DNA of 64,000 nt from Mycolicibacterium parafortuitum (lineage in GTDB: Bacteria; Actinomycetota; Actinomycetes; Mycobacteriales; Mycobacteriaceae), in NCBI RefSeq assembly GCF_002086815.1, contig NZ_MVID01000006.1:166960-230959 (forward strand), written 5' to 3'. Shown piece by piece: positions 9,260 through 18,279 of this stretch (the stretch's first letter is position 1; each line of letters opens with the position of its first letter). The position numbers and the translations under genes were made by a program. The notes beneath the pieces were generated by a model, which was not told the origin of the DNA, searched no databases, and worked only from the letters and a program-made list of their open reading frames with translations.

Positions 9260-10211
9260 GTTCCTCTAAGAGGATGTCGACGGCCCTCTGGCTAGCGCGC
9301 ATCACGCCTGCCGTCGCGTTTGAACCGTTATGGGCGCCTAGCACCACATTCAGGCTCCGGAGTGGACTGTCCACCGGTAACGGCTCGACATCAAAAACGT
9401 CAAGTCCTGCACCGGCCAGTGCCCCTTTCCGCAGGGCGTCCGCAAGATCAGACTCCACCACTAGATCGCCGCGGGCTACATTCACCAGGAAAGCGTCAGC
9501 CCTGAACTTTCTTAGCGAAGCTGCGTTGATCATGCCGCGTGTGGAATCAGTGGACGGTGCCGTCAACACGACGAAACGCGAGCGTGTTAGCAACTCGTCC
9601 AAACCGACGAGCACAGCCCCCTCCGGCAAGCCGCTCTGTACGAACGGGTCGTGTACCACCACGGACATTCCGAACCCCAAACCGCGTCGTACGACCGCAG
9701 TGCCGATCGATCCAGCGCCGACCACCCCGAGTGTCTCGCCCGAAAGGGACACGCCCTCGATCTTTTTCCACTCGCCCCTTCGGACTGCCGCGTCGATCAG
9801 GTGGTGCCCACGGGCAAGATTGAGGATGTACCCGAATGCGCTGTCGGCAACTTCGTCACCGAAGACTCCGGGCGTATTTCGTACGACGACCCCCAGTGCG
9901 CGTGCAGCATCGAAGTCGACCGTGTCGGTGCCGATTCCCCAGCGCACGAGAACTTTTAGATTCGGTAGCCCGGTGAGCGTGGCGCGCCCCAAGTCGTCAT
10001 CGCCAGCGATGATACCGACGCACTCGTGCGCGATGTCGATTAGTTCTGCAGTGTTGAACTGTTGTCCGGAAAGAGTCGGGACCACCAGATCGAAGCCCGC
10101 CGCCTCTAGACGCTCCCGGTGTCGGGGCAGGTGGTTCTGCATCTGCTTGCACGTAATTGCAATACTGCGCCTCACGTCGACCTCGCTATCAGCGCGGCTG
10201 CAAGATCCCAT
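9228..10211 (-). CDS. D-isomer-specific 2-hydroxyacid dehydrogenase (PGDH-like)
   Basis: The 327-residue NAD-dependent dehydrogenase resembles D-3-phosphoglycerate dehydrogenase. The nucleotide fold motif GVVGAGSIGTAVVRRG is around 163-178. The catalytic Arg lies in VNVARGDLV, the Glu in GLDVFDVEPLP, and the His in GAHNGSNA near the C-terminus. There is no C-terminal ACT domain, unlike the mycobacterial housekeeping SerA, so this is a short dedicated version. With the adjacent SDR and cytidylyltransferase it may make or reduce a 2-keto sugar acid before nucleotide activation. It overlaps the upstream gene by 40 bases. Confidence 0.8.
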   Translation of the reverse strand: MGSCSRADSEVDVRRSIAITCKQMQNHLPRHRERLEAAGFDLVVPTLSGQQFNTAELIDIAHECVGIIAGDDDLGRATLTGLPNLKVLVRWGIGTDTVDFDAARALGVVVRNTPGVFGDEVADSAFGYILNLARGHHLIDAAVRRGEWKKIEGVSLSGETLGVVGAGSIGTAVVRRGLGFGMSVVVHDPFVQSGLPEGAVLVGLDELLTRSRFVVLTAPSTDSTRGMINAASLRKFRADAFLVNVARGDLVVESDLADALRKGALAGAGLDVFDVEPLPVDSPLRSLNVVLGAHNGSNATAGVMRASQRAVDILLEELERVESGSHR

Positions 10212-10834
10212 TCCTCCTCAGTATCGATGTCGACCGCCTCTAAGGCCGCCATCGGAAATATTGCCCGGTTGGCAGTTATTCGATTCTTTTCGGCGAGGAA
10301 TGGCTCTCGCCGAAAGATGTAGAGGCATGAGTTTTCGAGGTGGAGAGGGGCCAGGTCTTGTGTCCGCAGGAGTACGGCTGGATCATGGTTCACCGGACGT
10401 TCCGCATCCCACCAGAAGCGAGCCTGCATAGGTGTCGTCGTGAAGAGTGAATCGACCCCTGCCTCGAAGAAAGTTTGCACGGCTCTCTCAATCGTCTCGG
10501 AACGCAGAAACGGGTTGGTTGAGTGAGTCTGCAGGAACACATCCCCAGTAAGCTGCGTGAGCGTGTTGGCCAGCACGTCGTTCATGGGAATCGCGCCGTC
10601 GCGCAAGTGCTCCGGGCGTTCCAACACCAGAACGTCGGGCAGATGGACGTCGACATGGTTGCGAATAACCGAACTATCCGTATCGATGACGACTTGGTCT
10701 ATAGACGAGCAAGATCGCAACGCGTCGACGATATGACGGAAGAGAGGTTTCCCGCCTAAATCGCGGTAGTTCTTCCCCTTCACTCTCTCACTCGAATGCC
10801 GCATCGGTACGATGGCCGTAACTCTAGTTTTCAC
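10172..10834 (-). CDS. Acylneuraminate cytidylyltransferase-family protein (CMP-sugar synthetase-like)
   Basis: The 220-residue protein starts TAIVPMRHSSERVKGKNYRDL, the nucleotide-binding loop of the CMP-NeuAc / CMP-Kdo synthetase family (family consensus A.IPARgGSKgIpgKN). LQTHSTNPFLRS (around 97-108) corresponds to the family's LLQPTSPLR motif, and DIDTEEEWDLA near the C-terminus matches the conserved DIDxxxDw tail. The reaction would be CTP plus a sugar acid giving CMP-sugar acid. No NeuB-type synthase is seen in the window, so the acid is probably not an ordinary nonulosonate. Such activation is unusual for mycobacterial polysaccharides. Confidence 0.75.
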   Translation of the reverse strand: MKTRVTAIVPMRHSSERVKGKNYRDLGGKPLFRHIVDALRSCSSIDQVVIDTDSSVIRNHVDVHLPDVLVLERPEHLRDGAIPMNDVLANTLTQLTGDVFLQTHSTNPFLRSETIERAVQTFFEAGVDSLFTTTPMQARFWWDAERPVNHDPAVLLRTQDLAPLHLENSCLYIFRREPFLAEKNRITANRAIFPMAALEAVDIDTEEEWDLAAALIARST

Positions 10835-11790
10835 GAATAGTGCCCCGCTGACTCAATCATCGAATAATCGATTTCGCCGCTCGGCGCGTGGAGTTGCGGA
10901 CGCGTCACCCACTGCGCCGGATAATAGAACCGACGAAGTAGCTCCGCATCCGGGGCGCCGTCGTCTGCAAATCCTAGATACGCGCCACGAAATTGCGCGA
11001 ATCGGAAGCGGGCGATGTCCCATACATTCTCACGCAATTTGCGATCGCGAAGGGCGTGCCAGCAATCGCTGACAATATTAGATAAAGCTAGGGTCACTGC
11101 TTGCAGGGCGCTGAAAGTGGTATCCGGATAGATATCTTTATACGCGATGGCTTCGCGGCGATATCGGTTCTGCAGGACCTTCCATGACTCTTCATGGACG
11201 TGCACGACTGGCGCTTCGGCGACATAGGCGATTCGCGCACCCACCTCTATCGCACGCTTGGCGAAGTCGAGATCCTCCAATCCGGTAAGTTCTTCTCTAT
11301 ATCGCAGTTTTTCCCATATACTGCGGCGGACGAGGGCGTTTGCGTTGTTACTAAAAGGATGGCCTTGGTCCCAAATGCTTTCCTTTGGGAACCATTTGAT
11401 CATTACGCGCGACTCAGAATATTTCGTGCGGTGATCGCCGACCTGACGCCCATACGCTATCGCGATATCGGAATTCTCGAAAGGCTTCATCAGCCGCTCT
11501 AAGTAGTCATTGTAGACGGGGTATACGTGCGCAGAGACAATAAGTAGAAGGTCGCCCGTGGCGGCTTCGCAGCCGCGGTTCAGTGCGCGGCCGAAAGTGA
11601 ATTCGTGCTTGGCGATGTTAACAACTTTGCATCCCCGCGACTTCGCGATCTCCACTGTCTGATCGGTAGATCCAGAGTCAACGAGAATGAGTTCGTCGGG
11701 GGGGCGAGTCTGAGCGCCGAGCCCATGCAACAAACGACCGATGTGCGCTTCCTCGTTGAGAGCGCGAATTACGACTGAGACTTTAGCCAT
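10831..11790 (-). CDS. Family 2 glycosyltransferase
   Basis: The 319-residue GT-A enzyme has VSVVIRALNEEAHIGRLL (4-21), VDSGSTDQT for nucleotide binding, and an ED acceptor motif in LTGLEDLDFAKRA. It resembles rhamnosyl/galactosyl-transferases of O-antigen clusters. The open frame extends upstream to 12033, but the ATG at 11790 has a good upstream GGGGAGGA and begins exactly at the family N-terminus, so it is chosen. It is first in a six-gene operon running to 6188 in which every junction overlaps. It would add a sugar, perhaps the CMP- or GDP-activated unit made by its neighbours, to the lipid-linked repeat. Confidence 0.8.
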   Translation of the reverse strand: MAKVSVVIRALNEEAHIGRLLHGLGAQTRPPDELILVDSGSTDQTVEIAKSRGCKVVNIAKHEFTFGRALNRGCEAATGDLLLIVSAHVYPVYNDYLERLMKPFENSDIAIAYGRQVGDHRTKYSESRVMIKWFPKESIWDQGHPFSNNANALVRRSIWEKLRYREELTGLEDLDFAKRAIEVGARIAYVAEAPVVHVHEESWKVLQNRYRREAIAYKDIYPDTTFSALQAVTLALSNIVSDCWHALRDRKLRENVWDIARFRFAQFRGAYLGFADDGAPDAELLRRFYYPAQWVTRPQLHAPSGEIDYSMIESAGHYS

Positions 11791-12749
11791 CCTCGCCAAT
11801 CCTCCCCCACGGTCCGGCCGACCGAGCCGATACCGGCAACCATGTCTCCTCGCTTCCCCAATTCGGGCACTCCCCCAGCACTGGCCCATCCTTCCCCCGT
11901 GCGACGCCGTTCGCAAATTCCACCGTATTTGGGGATGGCCCCCGAAGCAAAGCCATGCATGTCGCCACGACGACGGCATCTGCACCTCCGGCCGGCCACG
12001 GCGAGGCATAGGCCCACGGGTTCCGTTACACATCGCCTGCTCTGCTACGGTAGCTGGGGGAACAACAACGCTCGCGTTCCTGCGAAGCCGCCTCCCGCTA
12101 GCTCGTTCAACTCAAACGATTCCGCAGCGGGCGATATCGGCGCGCAGGTGGATCAGACCTAAGGGTGACCGGCCGGGTGGCGAGCGACAGCGTCCTCGCC
12201 AACTTGCAGAGTTTGCAAGCCACGGCCCATCGGGTGCCCCGGGGCATGATTTCATCGACGTCTTGATATCGTTCTGACTTACCCCATCTTCCCGTGGCCG
12301 AGGGATATACGGTTGCGACTCTTGCCACATCATTCTTTTGAAGGTTCGATATCGAATTTCGTACTGGCGCGCGCTATTCGTCACCGTTAGTTGAAGTCGA
12401 CTCGGCCCCCGGTAACGCTAGCTCCATCGGAGCGTAGGCCGCCCCCCTTGCACGCCCACCCGAAACCCCGGGGACTACGTCTCGTCTAGACGACCAGCTA
12501 CTCGAGTGCCTTACCGAACGCTTGGAATACCGTGCTCGAAACCGCCGCGCCACCGCGGACCCGAAGATGCGGACCCCCCGCGGCGCCTAGGTTACGGCAA
12601 GCTTGACCGACTGGCTGCACCCACTGAATCGGAATCACACCACCTCGGCTGCTAAACCCCGCGGACGGAGGAACTTAGGTGCTCGCCACACCCGACAGGC
12701 GACACCAGCCGTATCTGCAGTGCGGTTTGTTTAAAGCCCCTTGCGGAAG
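11791..12749. other. Long stretch without a recognisable gene
   Basis: About 960 bases between the glycosyltransferase start and the lyase stop contain only short overlapping open frames on both strands, up to 90 codons (minus, 12112-12384), with no recognisable motif. The promoter of the minus-strand operon must lie near its left end. The rest looks like decayed sequence, in line with the two dead insertion sequences farther right. Confidence 0.5.
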
Positions 12750-13556
12750 CTACTTCCAACCGTCCTCAGGTTTCTTAACCGGACGCGGGGATTTGATTCT
12801 ATGTGAGAGGCTATCAGTCCCCCACTCTAAGTTGGCAAGGTAAATAACGGACGGGTCTTTTACATTAGTCTGGTACAGGCCCCAATGGGGATAGGCGAGG
12901 GCAGCTTTTCCGTTGTCGTCCTCATAATAACCAATCGGGGCGTCGGCGCTTACGATCTGATTGCCGTCAAGCCAAGCATTAAGATGGCCATCCCGACCCA
13001 ATCGGCCCGATATGACTAAATTATGCACGAGGCCATCAGTTGGGCGCATCGCGCGATATCGGACTACACTCTGCGGGCCGCCTTTAATCTTCTGATCCGA
13101 CTCCGTCCGTATTTCCAGATTTCCATCAATAAGCTCGACCCTTACGACTGGGGCTCGGTTTTTTTTAGTGGTATCGACGGAATGCCACTGATGGATAATG
13201 TTCTGTTTACTGCCGCCGTTAAACGGTTCACGGGCAGGACCAACCACAAATGAGAAGGAGGTCCACAACGTGGATCCTGCTCCATAACGTTCACCCTTTG
13301 AAACAAATTCAGATCGCCGCTTGGCATTCTTTGAGTCACCGGAGAAGCCGAAGTCGTCTTGGTGAACTTCGAAACGATAGAGATTCGGGGCGGGAATCGA
13401 CAATGCATAGGGTACAGACGCGGCGTAAAGTTCCATCGGCTTCGAATCGACCTCAAATCGGGCTCGATCTGCAACGGCAGTCGGTGGTGCGATAACCACG
13501 AACGAAGCGATGGTGATAGCTGTTAGGGCTAATCTAGAGAAGATGGCGCGCCGCAT
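12750..13556 (-). CDS. Secreted polysaccharide lyase (heparin lyase I-like fold)
   Basis: The 268-residue protein begins with a clear signal peptide: MRRAIFSRLALTA followed by a hydrophobic stretch ending in a PPTAVADRA-type cleavage region near residue 30. The mature part contains QWHS (around 145) and PHWGLYQTN (around 223), as in the polysaccharide lyase family with a jelly-roll (concanavalin-like) fold related to heparin lyase I and alginate-type lyases. It would cut an acidic polysaccharide outside the membrane. It is unrelated to the heparinase II/III-like protein at 1776, so the island encodes two types of lyase, possibly for chain release and length control. Confidence 0.65.
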   Translation of the reverse strand: MRRAIFSRLALTAITIASFVVIAPPTAVADRARFEVDSKPMELYAASVPYALSIPAPNLYRFEVHQDDFGFSGDSKNAKRRSEFVSKGERYGAGSTLWTSFSFVVGPAREPFNGGSKQNIIHQWHSVDTTKKNRAPVVRVELIDGNLEIRTESDQKIKGGPQSVVRYRAMRPTDGLVHNLVISGRLGRDGHLNAWLDGNQIVSADAPIGYYEDDNGKAALAYPHWGLYQTNVKDPSVIYLANLEWGTDSLSHRIKSPRPVKKPEDGWK

Positions 13557-13559
13557 ATA

Positions 13560-14190
13560 TTGCGCACTCTACAGGACGATGCCTGGGCCACCCCTAGGTC
13601 TGGTCGGCTGGCCTGGTACTGGGCACGACGTCGCGAATCGCGTGCCGGTACGTTTATCACCGCTGGCCGGCTCATACCCCGACGACCGGCACCGCCCCTT
13701 TACGGGTTAGATCGGCGATTCCAAGCAAGATCCCGGCGGCACGGCAATGACAACCTACTTGTTGGGATACGCCGGCACCGACCGCGCCAACCGGCATACA
13801 TCCGCGCGGAGATCGCGGCCCAAGAGCGTCCGAGAACCAACACCGCTGTTATCGTCTGGCTGGGCGGGCGTCCTCGTTCCCTGCCCGCGGGCGCCGTTGA
13901 AGCCGTCCTGTCCGGCAACAGCAACAGCTGGCAGGCACGCCTCCTTCCAGCACCTGAGGATCGAGCACCGACGACCCGCCCATACGAGCAGCAGACCAAC
14001 GGAAAGACAGACCGCCTTCACCGCAGCATATGGCTGCCGATGGGCCGTCACCCCCTTCTGCCCAACGAGCCAACCAACCAATCCCCACTACCGGCATGGA
14101 TCGATATCTTCAACCACCACCGGCAACACTCAGCGACCGGGAAGCCCCGCCAATCGCAAGGTTGACCAACCTCCCTGGGCCATGCAGCTA
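13560..14190 (+). pseudogene. Decayed IS481-family transposase
   Basis: Fragments of one transposase read across at least two frames on the plus strand. The clearest part is VEAVLSGNSNSW followed by TTRPYEQQTNGKTDRLHRS and LPAWIDIFNHHRQHSATGK (about 13890-14150), the C-terminal DDE-domain signature (NGK-ERFHRT, FYNHHRPHSA) of IS481 transposases. Upstream pieces (13590-13750) resemble the N-terminal region only weakly. Frameshifts and substitutions, including the expected NG of the catalytic VLSDNG becoming NS, show it is dead. Confidence 0.7.
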
Positions 14191-14612
14191 GACGGGCGCC
14201 GCTAGGGTGGCGACAACGCGGCAGAGTCGAGTCGCCGCTGGCGCGTTCAAGGCTCGGACCAATTCCGCATCGTCGGGGGCACACCGACATTCCCACTGAC
14301 CGCGGACGCGAAGACGTAACAAACGGGCATATCGACAGGGTGCCAGCACGAAACGGGCCGACGGAAAGCCTTACCGCCCGCCATTTTGCGCACCAAGAAG
14401 GCTTCTAATACCGACCCTCCCGTACCTCTGAACGCCCGCAAGCAGTTCACCGCCGAAATCTCCTAGACAAATGGCGGTTTTGGGAGTCCTCTCGGGAGGG
14501 GTCTCCCGCCCCTACGGCCATCCTTGCACTCTTGCACCACGTACGCGGAATATGAAGTAATCGACATTCCTGTACATCGGGAAGGCAGTACGATCCAGCT
14601 TACCGAACAGAT
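14191..14612. other. Intergenic remnant with a small hairpin
   Basis: About 420 bases without a gene. At 14493-14508 CGGGAG-4-CTCCCG forms a short hairpin that could terminate the minus-strand acyltransferase transcript. The rest shows nothing recognisable and probably belongs to the insertion-sequence debris. Confidence 0.4.
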
Positions 14613-15752
14613 CTAAAGGTAACGCGCAACTCGCTTCCTAAGAAATTTTAGCGAGGTTTTCTCTATCGCCTTGTATGAGAGTCCGCCAAAGGCGACCGAT
14701 AGCGCAAAGGAAACAGATAGGAAAAGGAGGAAGCTCCCTAAGCCCGACAAAGGAAATGGGCCATGCTTCCAAATCGACCGGAGCGCGGCAATCGGAAATC
14801 CGTGGACTAAATATATCGAATATGAGGCATCGCCTGCAAACTGGAGGATAGGGACGGAAAGCGACTTTTCCCTGTTCTCAATAGCCAGCGCGCCGACGAC
14901 GATTACCGCTGCCGGCACACCATAGACCGCCGCTCGCGTACCTGCTGAGTACAGGGGATCTAGCAGGAAGAGAGAGATAAAGCCAATAAAGACCAAGCCG
15001 AAGCCGACCGCGGGCGTGATTCGGCGTAGAACCCCGGCCAGGTAGATCTGTGCGATCAGCATTCCGAACGCAAACTCTAGGATTATGCTCTTGAGGTAGA
15101 AGTCCGCTGTCCCCAGGGAAATTTCGGCGGCCTGCAAGGAAAATCCAGCAGCAACAAGAAGGCTTAGTACAGCGGCGGCCAGGAGCACCCTACGTCTTAC
15201 CGAAATCGCCATTGCGATGGCAAAAAGTACATAGAAAAAGACTTCGTAGTTCAGTGTCCAGCCTTGCTTCACTATGGGTGAAGTGCCCGCGGCCTCTGTG
15301 TAGTGTGGGATGAAAAGTAAAGATAAAATGACGTGGCGCACGCTGAGTTCGTTAGATCGAAATAGCTGCGGGAGCGCTAACATCAAGAATGTTGCGCACA
15401 GCGTGTAGAACCAGTAGATAGGAATAATTCTTATTGCACGCATGGCCAAAAATTGTGTTGGCGTACGCTCTCTGTCGCGAGTTACGTAAACCATAACGAA
15501 ACCGCTAATTACGAAGAAAAGATCTACTCCGGATTGGCCAGCCTCCGTAGGCCAAATCGCTTTGAACTGGGGCGATTGCTCCTGGACGTGGTGAAATACA
15601 ACAAGCAAGGCTGCAATGCCTCGAAGAACTTGGATTGTTACGAGTCGTCTTGCCGTGTATTCAGTAGGGGTGGACAAATCAGGCTGTCTAGCGGGCATAC
15701 CTGCGGACGCTGACTCGCGTTGCTTCTTCTCAGATGCGGATTCCGACGTCAA
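14613..15752 (-). CDS. Acyltransferase family 3 membrane protein (OafA/ExoZ-like)
   Basis: The 379-residue protein has about 10 transmembrane helices and the acyltransferase-3 signature: IQVLRGIAALLVVFHH (44-59), GVDLFFVISGFVMVYV, then RAIRIIPIYW. These enzymes transfer acetyl, succinyl or pyruvyl-type groups to sugars of surface polysaccharides or glycolipids. TTG at 15752 gives the longest form, while ATG at 15698 would remove a poorly conserved 18-residue leader; neither has a convincing ribosome site. It lies between two dead insertion sequences, so it could have arrived with them, but the frame is intact and its place in the island fits O-acylation of the polymer. Confidence 0.75.
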   Translation of the reverse strand: MTSESASEKKQRESASAGMPARQPDLSTPTEYTARRLVTIQVLRGIAALLVVFHHVQEQSPQFKAIWPTEAGQSGVDLFFVISGFVMVYVTRDRERTPTQFLAMRAIRIIPIYWFYTLCATFLMLALPQLFRSNELSVRHVILSLLFIPHYTEAAGTSPIVKQGWTLNYEVFFYVLFAIAMAISVRRRVLLAAAVLSLLVAAGFSLQAAEISLGTADFYLKSIILEFAFGMLIAQIYLAGVLRRITPAVGFGLVFIGFISLFLLDPLYSAGTRAAVYGVPAAVIVVGALAIENREKSLSVPILQFAGDASYSIYLVHGFPIAALRSIWKHGPFPLSGLGSFLLFLSVSFALSVAFGGLSYKAIEKTSLKFLRKRVARYL

Positions 15753-16186
15753 TTTAGTGCCCCGACTGCCGTCGTTCAGCTGTCGGAGGACGGGTTTGCA
15801 GGCGGTGAAGATGCAGCGCCCTGCATACGAGATGATGAGTCGGATACTTAGAAGTTCGAGTCGCAGTTACAAGATGTGGCGCGACCGCGTGCTGGTTTAA
15901 AACTGCGTGCGAACTGTGGCACAAAGCCACGACGACCCCCGTACTCGAACCAATCCTCCCGATGGTCTTCTGACTGTATCCGATCCTCCGTGAATCTTCA
16001 CGTCAGTGGCAGCGCGCACCAGATCAACGAGCCAGCCGCCACTGACGGCGCTCATTGAAACTGCCCAGTTCTGCTCACCGAAAGTGCTCCCCTGTGTGGC
16101 TCCGCCGATGAGGGCGGGTCTCCTCCGATGCTGGTGGCCTCTGACCACCCACCAGCTCTGTGAAGGAGACCCGCTTTCTCATCCTC
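15753..16186. repeat. Intergenic region with a long inverted repeat at the IS21 edge
   Basis: No gene is seen. At 16107-16183 an inverted repeat pairs GATGAG..CGGGTCTCCT with AGGAGACCCG..CTCATC, and inner arms CTGGTGG / CCACC extend it. It sits immediately before the decayed istA reading frame. It is probably the upstream end or leader of that insertion sequence rather than an island feature. Confidence 0.45.
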
Positions 16187-17510
16187 ACATGGAAGGACGA
16201 CTTGGAGATACACGCCCTGCGTAACGAAGCTGGCCGATCTCGGCCATTGCCCGCCATACCGGAAAGAACCGTAGAATGGTCCGCAATTACCTCAACGGCG
16301 TCACCACCCCGGCGTGCGGAAACCCGCCGCAATTGACCCCTTTGAACCGTTCATCGCCTACGTCACTGTCCGGCTGACCGAAGGATCCGCACCTGTAGGC
16401 CCGCACACTGTGCCACGAGCTCGAAGACCTCGGCAATCCGATGCCGTATCCAACGCTGACCCGACAGATCCGGGCACGCAATCTGCGGCCGGCGTGTCAG
16501 GACTGCGCCCACGCCGCGGGCAGCGCCAACGCGGTCATCGACCACCCGCCTAGACCCGAAACCCAATGGGATTGGCTGGATCTGCCGATCCCCCCGCATC
16601 CTGGGGATGGGGCACGATGGCGCACCTTTTCGTCGGATCGCTGGCTCATTCCGGTCGGTGGCGGGCCGTGCTGGCCCCCGGCGATGACCCAACCGCACTT
16701 CGTCGACGGCCTGGACCGAATCTCCCGCAAGCTCGGTGGGTTGACCCGCACCTGGCGCTTCGATCGAACGGCCACCGTCTGCGACCCTGGCTCGGGCCGG
16801 GTCACCGCGTCGTTCGCCGGCGTAGCCCAGCACTATGGGGTCGCCGTCGCCATCTGTCCAGCGCGGCGTGGCAACCACAAAGGTGTGGTGGAGAAGGCCA
16901 ATCACACTGCAGCGCAACGGTGGTGGCGTACATTGCCTGATGCCATCACGGTTGAGCAGGCCCAGGACCGCCTCGATCAATTCTGTCGGCAGCGCGGGCG
17001 ACGCCGGGTGGCGGGCCACTGCCGAGGGGAAGGTCACGGTGGCCACCCTGGCCGCGGCCGAACCCTTGGCGCCGCTTCCGGTCGCCCCGTATCCGCTGGT
17101 CCTACGCGAGGACCGCGCGTTGTCTCGTCAGGCGATGCTGTCTTACCGCCGCAACCGCTACTCGGTGCCTCCGGAATTGGCGTCAGCGGCGGTCAGCGTC
17201 ATCCACGTGCTGGGTTCTGAGGTCATCGACATCGTCACCTTCCCGCAGATCACCATCACCCCGGCGCCATCAGCTGGCCGCCGACGGCGCCGGGGTGATG
17301 GTCCGCGATCACGGCCACGTCGTGGCACTGGATCAACTGGCGATGGCCACCGCAGCCACCGGCGGCCGAGCTCGCTGCCGCAAGGAACCATCCCACCCGG
17401 CACAGCATCGCGTGCAGCAGCAGAAACATTGCGCATCAACTCATCTGACATCAACCCAACGCTGACAGCCGCGATCGTGGAATCGCCGACCATGATCGAT
17501 CTGTCCACCT
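16187..17510 (+). pseudogene. Decayed IS21-family transposase (IstA)
   Basis: Translating several frames in succession recovers an IstA protein. WKDDLEIHALRN is at about 16190, NYLNGVTTP and FEPFIAYVTVRLTE lie at 16285-16385, and YPTLTRQIRARNLRPACQDC is at 16444. DGLDRISRKLGGLTRTWRFDR, VAICPARRGNHKGVVEKANH and RWWRTLPD follow at 16700-16940. After a shift near 17020, REDRALSRQAMLSYRRNRYSVPPELA reads in another frame. At least four frame changes are needed, so it is inactive. The DDE region around GNHKGVVEKANH is still recognisable. It precedes an IstB fragment, the normal IS21 order. Confidence 0.8.
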
Positions 17511-17546
17511 ACGAACGCGCCACACGCGCCGAAGGAACACCTTGCC

Positions 17547-17840
17547 ATGACCACCACCCAGGATGCGGTGCCCGCACCCAACACCGCCGCCCGAGCCAGC
17601 ATCTATCAACGCCCTGCGCGGCCACCTGGCCGTGCTCAAACTCCACGACGCCGCCGAAGCGCTGCCCTCGGTCCTCGACCCCGCCCAGTCCGACGGCACC
17701 TCCATGACCGCCGCCCTGGAGGAGTTGCTCTCCATCGAGGTTGAAGCGACCGAGGGCCGTCGGCTGGCCGTCCGGTTACGGTTCGCCTGTCTGCCGACAC
17801 CCACCTCACTGGAGGACTTCGATTACGACGCCGCGACCGA
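17547..17840 (+). pseudogene. Truncated IS21-family helper ATPase (IstB)
   Basis: After a short start in one frame (MTTTQDAVPAP) and a shift near 17605, the frame reads INALRGHLAVLKLHDAAEALP, then ATEGRRLAVRLRFACLPTP and TSLEDFDYDAA. These are the N-terminal conserved elements of IstB. The protein breaks off near 17840 before the Walker A motif, so the ATPase domain is lost and the element cannot transpose on its own. Confidence 0.75.
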
Positions 17841-18279
17841 TCAGCCACCCGTAGGGCACGTCAAATCTCACGATACTGACTGGGACAGAAGCGGTTCAGC
17901 CGTCACGATGGCAAGAATAAGAGTTACCGGAACGGACCGCCGTCGCATCTACGGGGACTTGGTATCGCGTGAGCGCCGGCGGCGTACACAGGACCGGATG
18001 CTCCGCAAGCTCGCCGACGGCGACAAGCGTGTCGAGGAACTGGCTGCGGTATGCCGAGCACATGGATCACCGAGTCAAATGGCTCAAAACGGTGGATGAA
18101 CGAGAGTTGCTAAGCACCCAGGAACGCGGAGTTGAGAACACCCGGTTCAAACCCTGCATCGATGAACCGAGCGCAAGCTGCGTATCAACCTCGGCTTCAA
18201 TCCCGGAACCGCCCTGGTCTCTTGGAGCCTCCAACATTCCCCGGGCGGTGCACGTAGCCCGGCACGTCCAGCAACCGCG
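17841..18279. other. Debris downstream of the IS21 remnant
   Basis: About 440 bases. From 17909 a plus-strand frame encodes MARIRVTGTDRRRIYGDL and then an Arg-rich helix, but the product is not recognised and it may be passenger or decayed sequence. Nothing else is seen before the stop of the kinase gene at 18280. Confidence 0.35.

Noticed and set aside
12112..12384. Minus-strand open frame of 90 codons
   Set aside because: No motif, no convincing ribosome site, and overlapping frames on both strands; treated as part of a decayed region.
18130..18160. GGTTCAAACCC resembling a tRNA T-loop
   Set aside because: The flanking bases do not form a T stem, and no acceptor or anticodon arms can be built.
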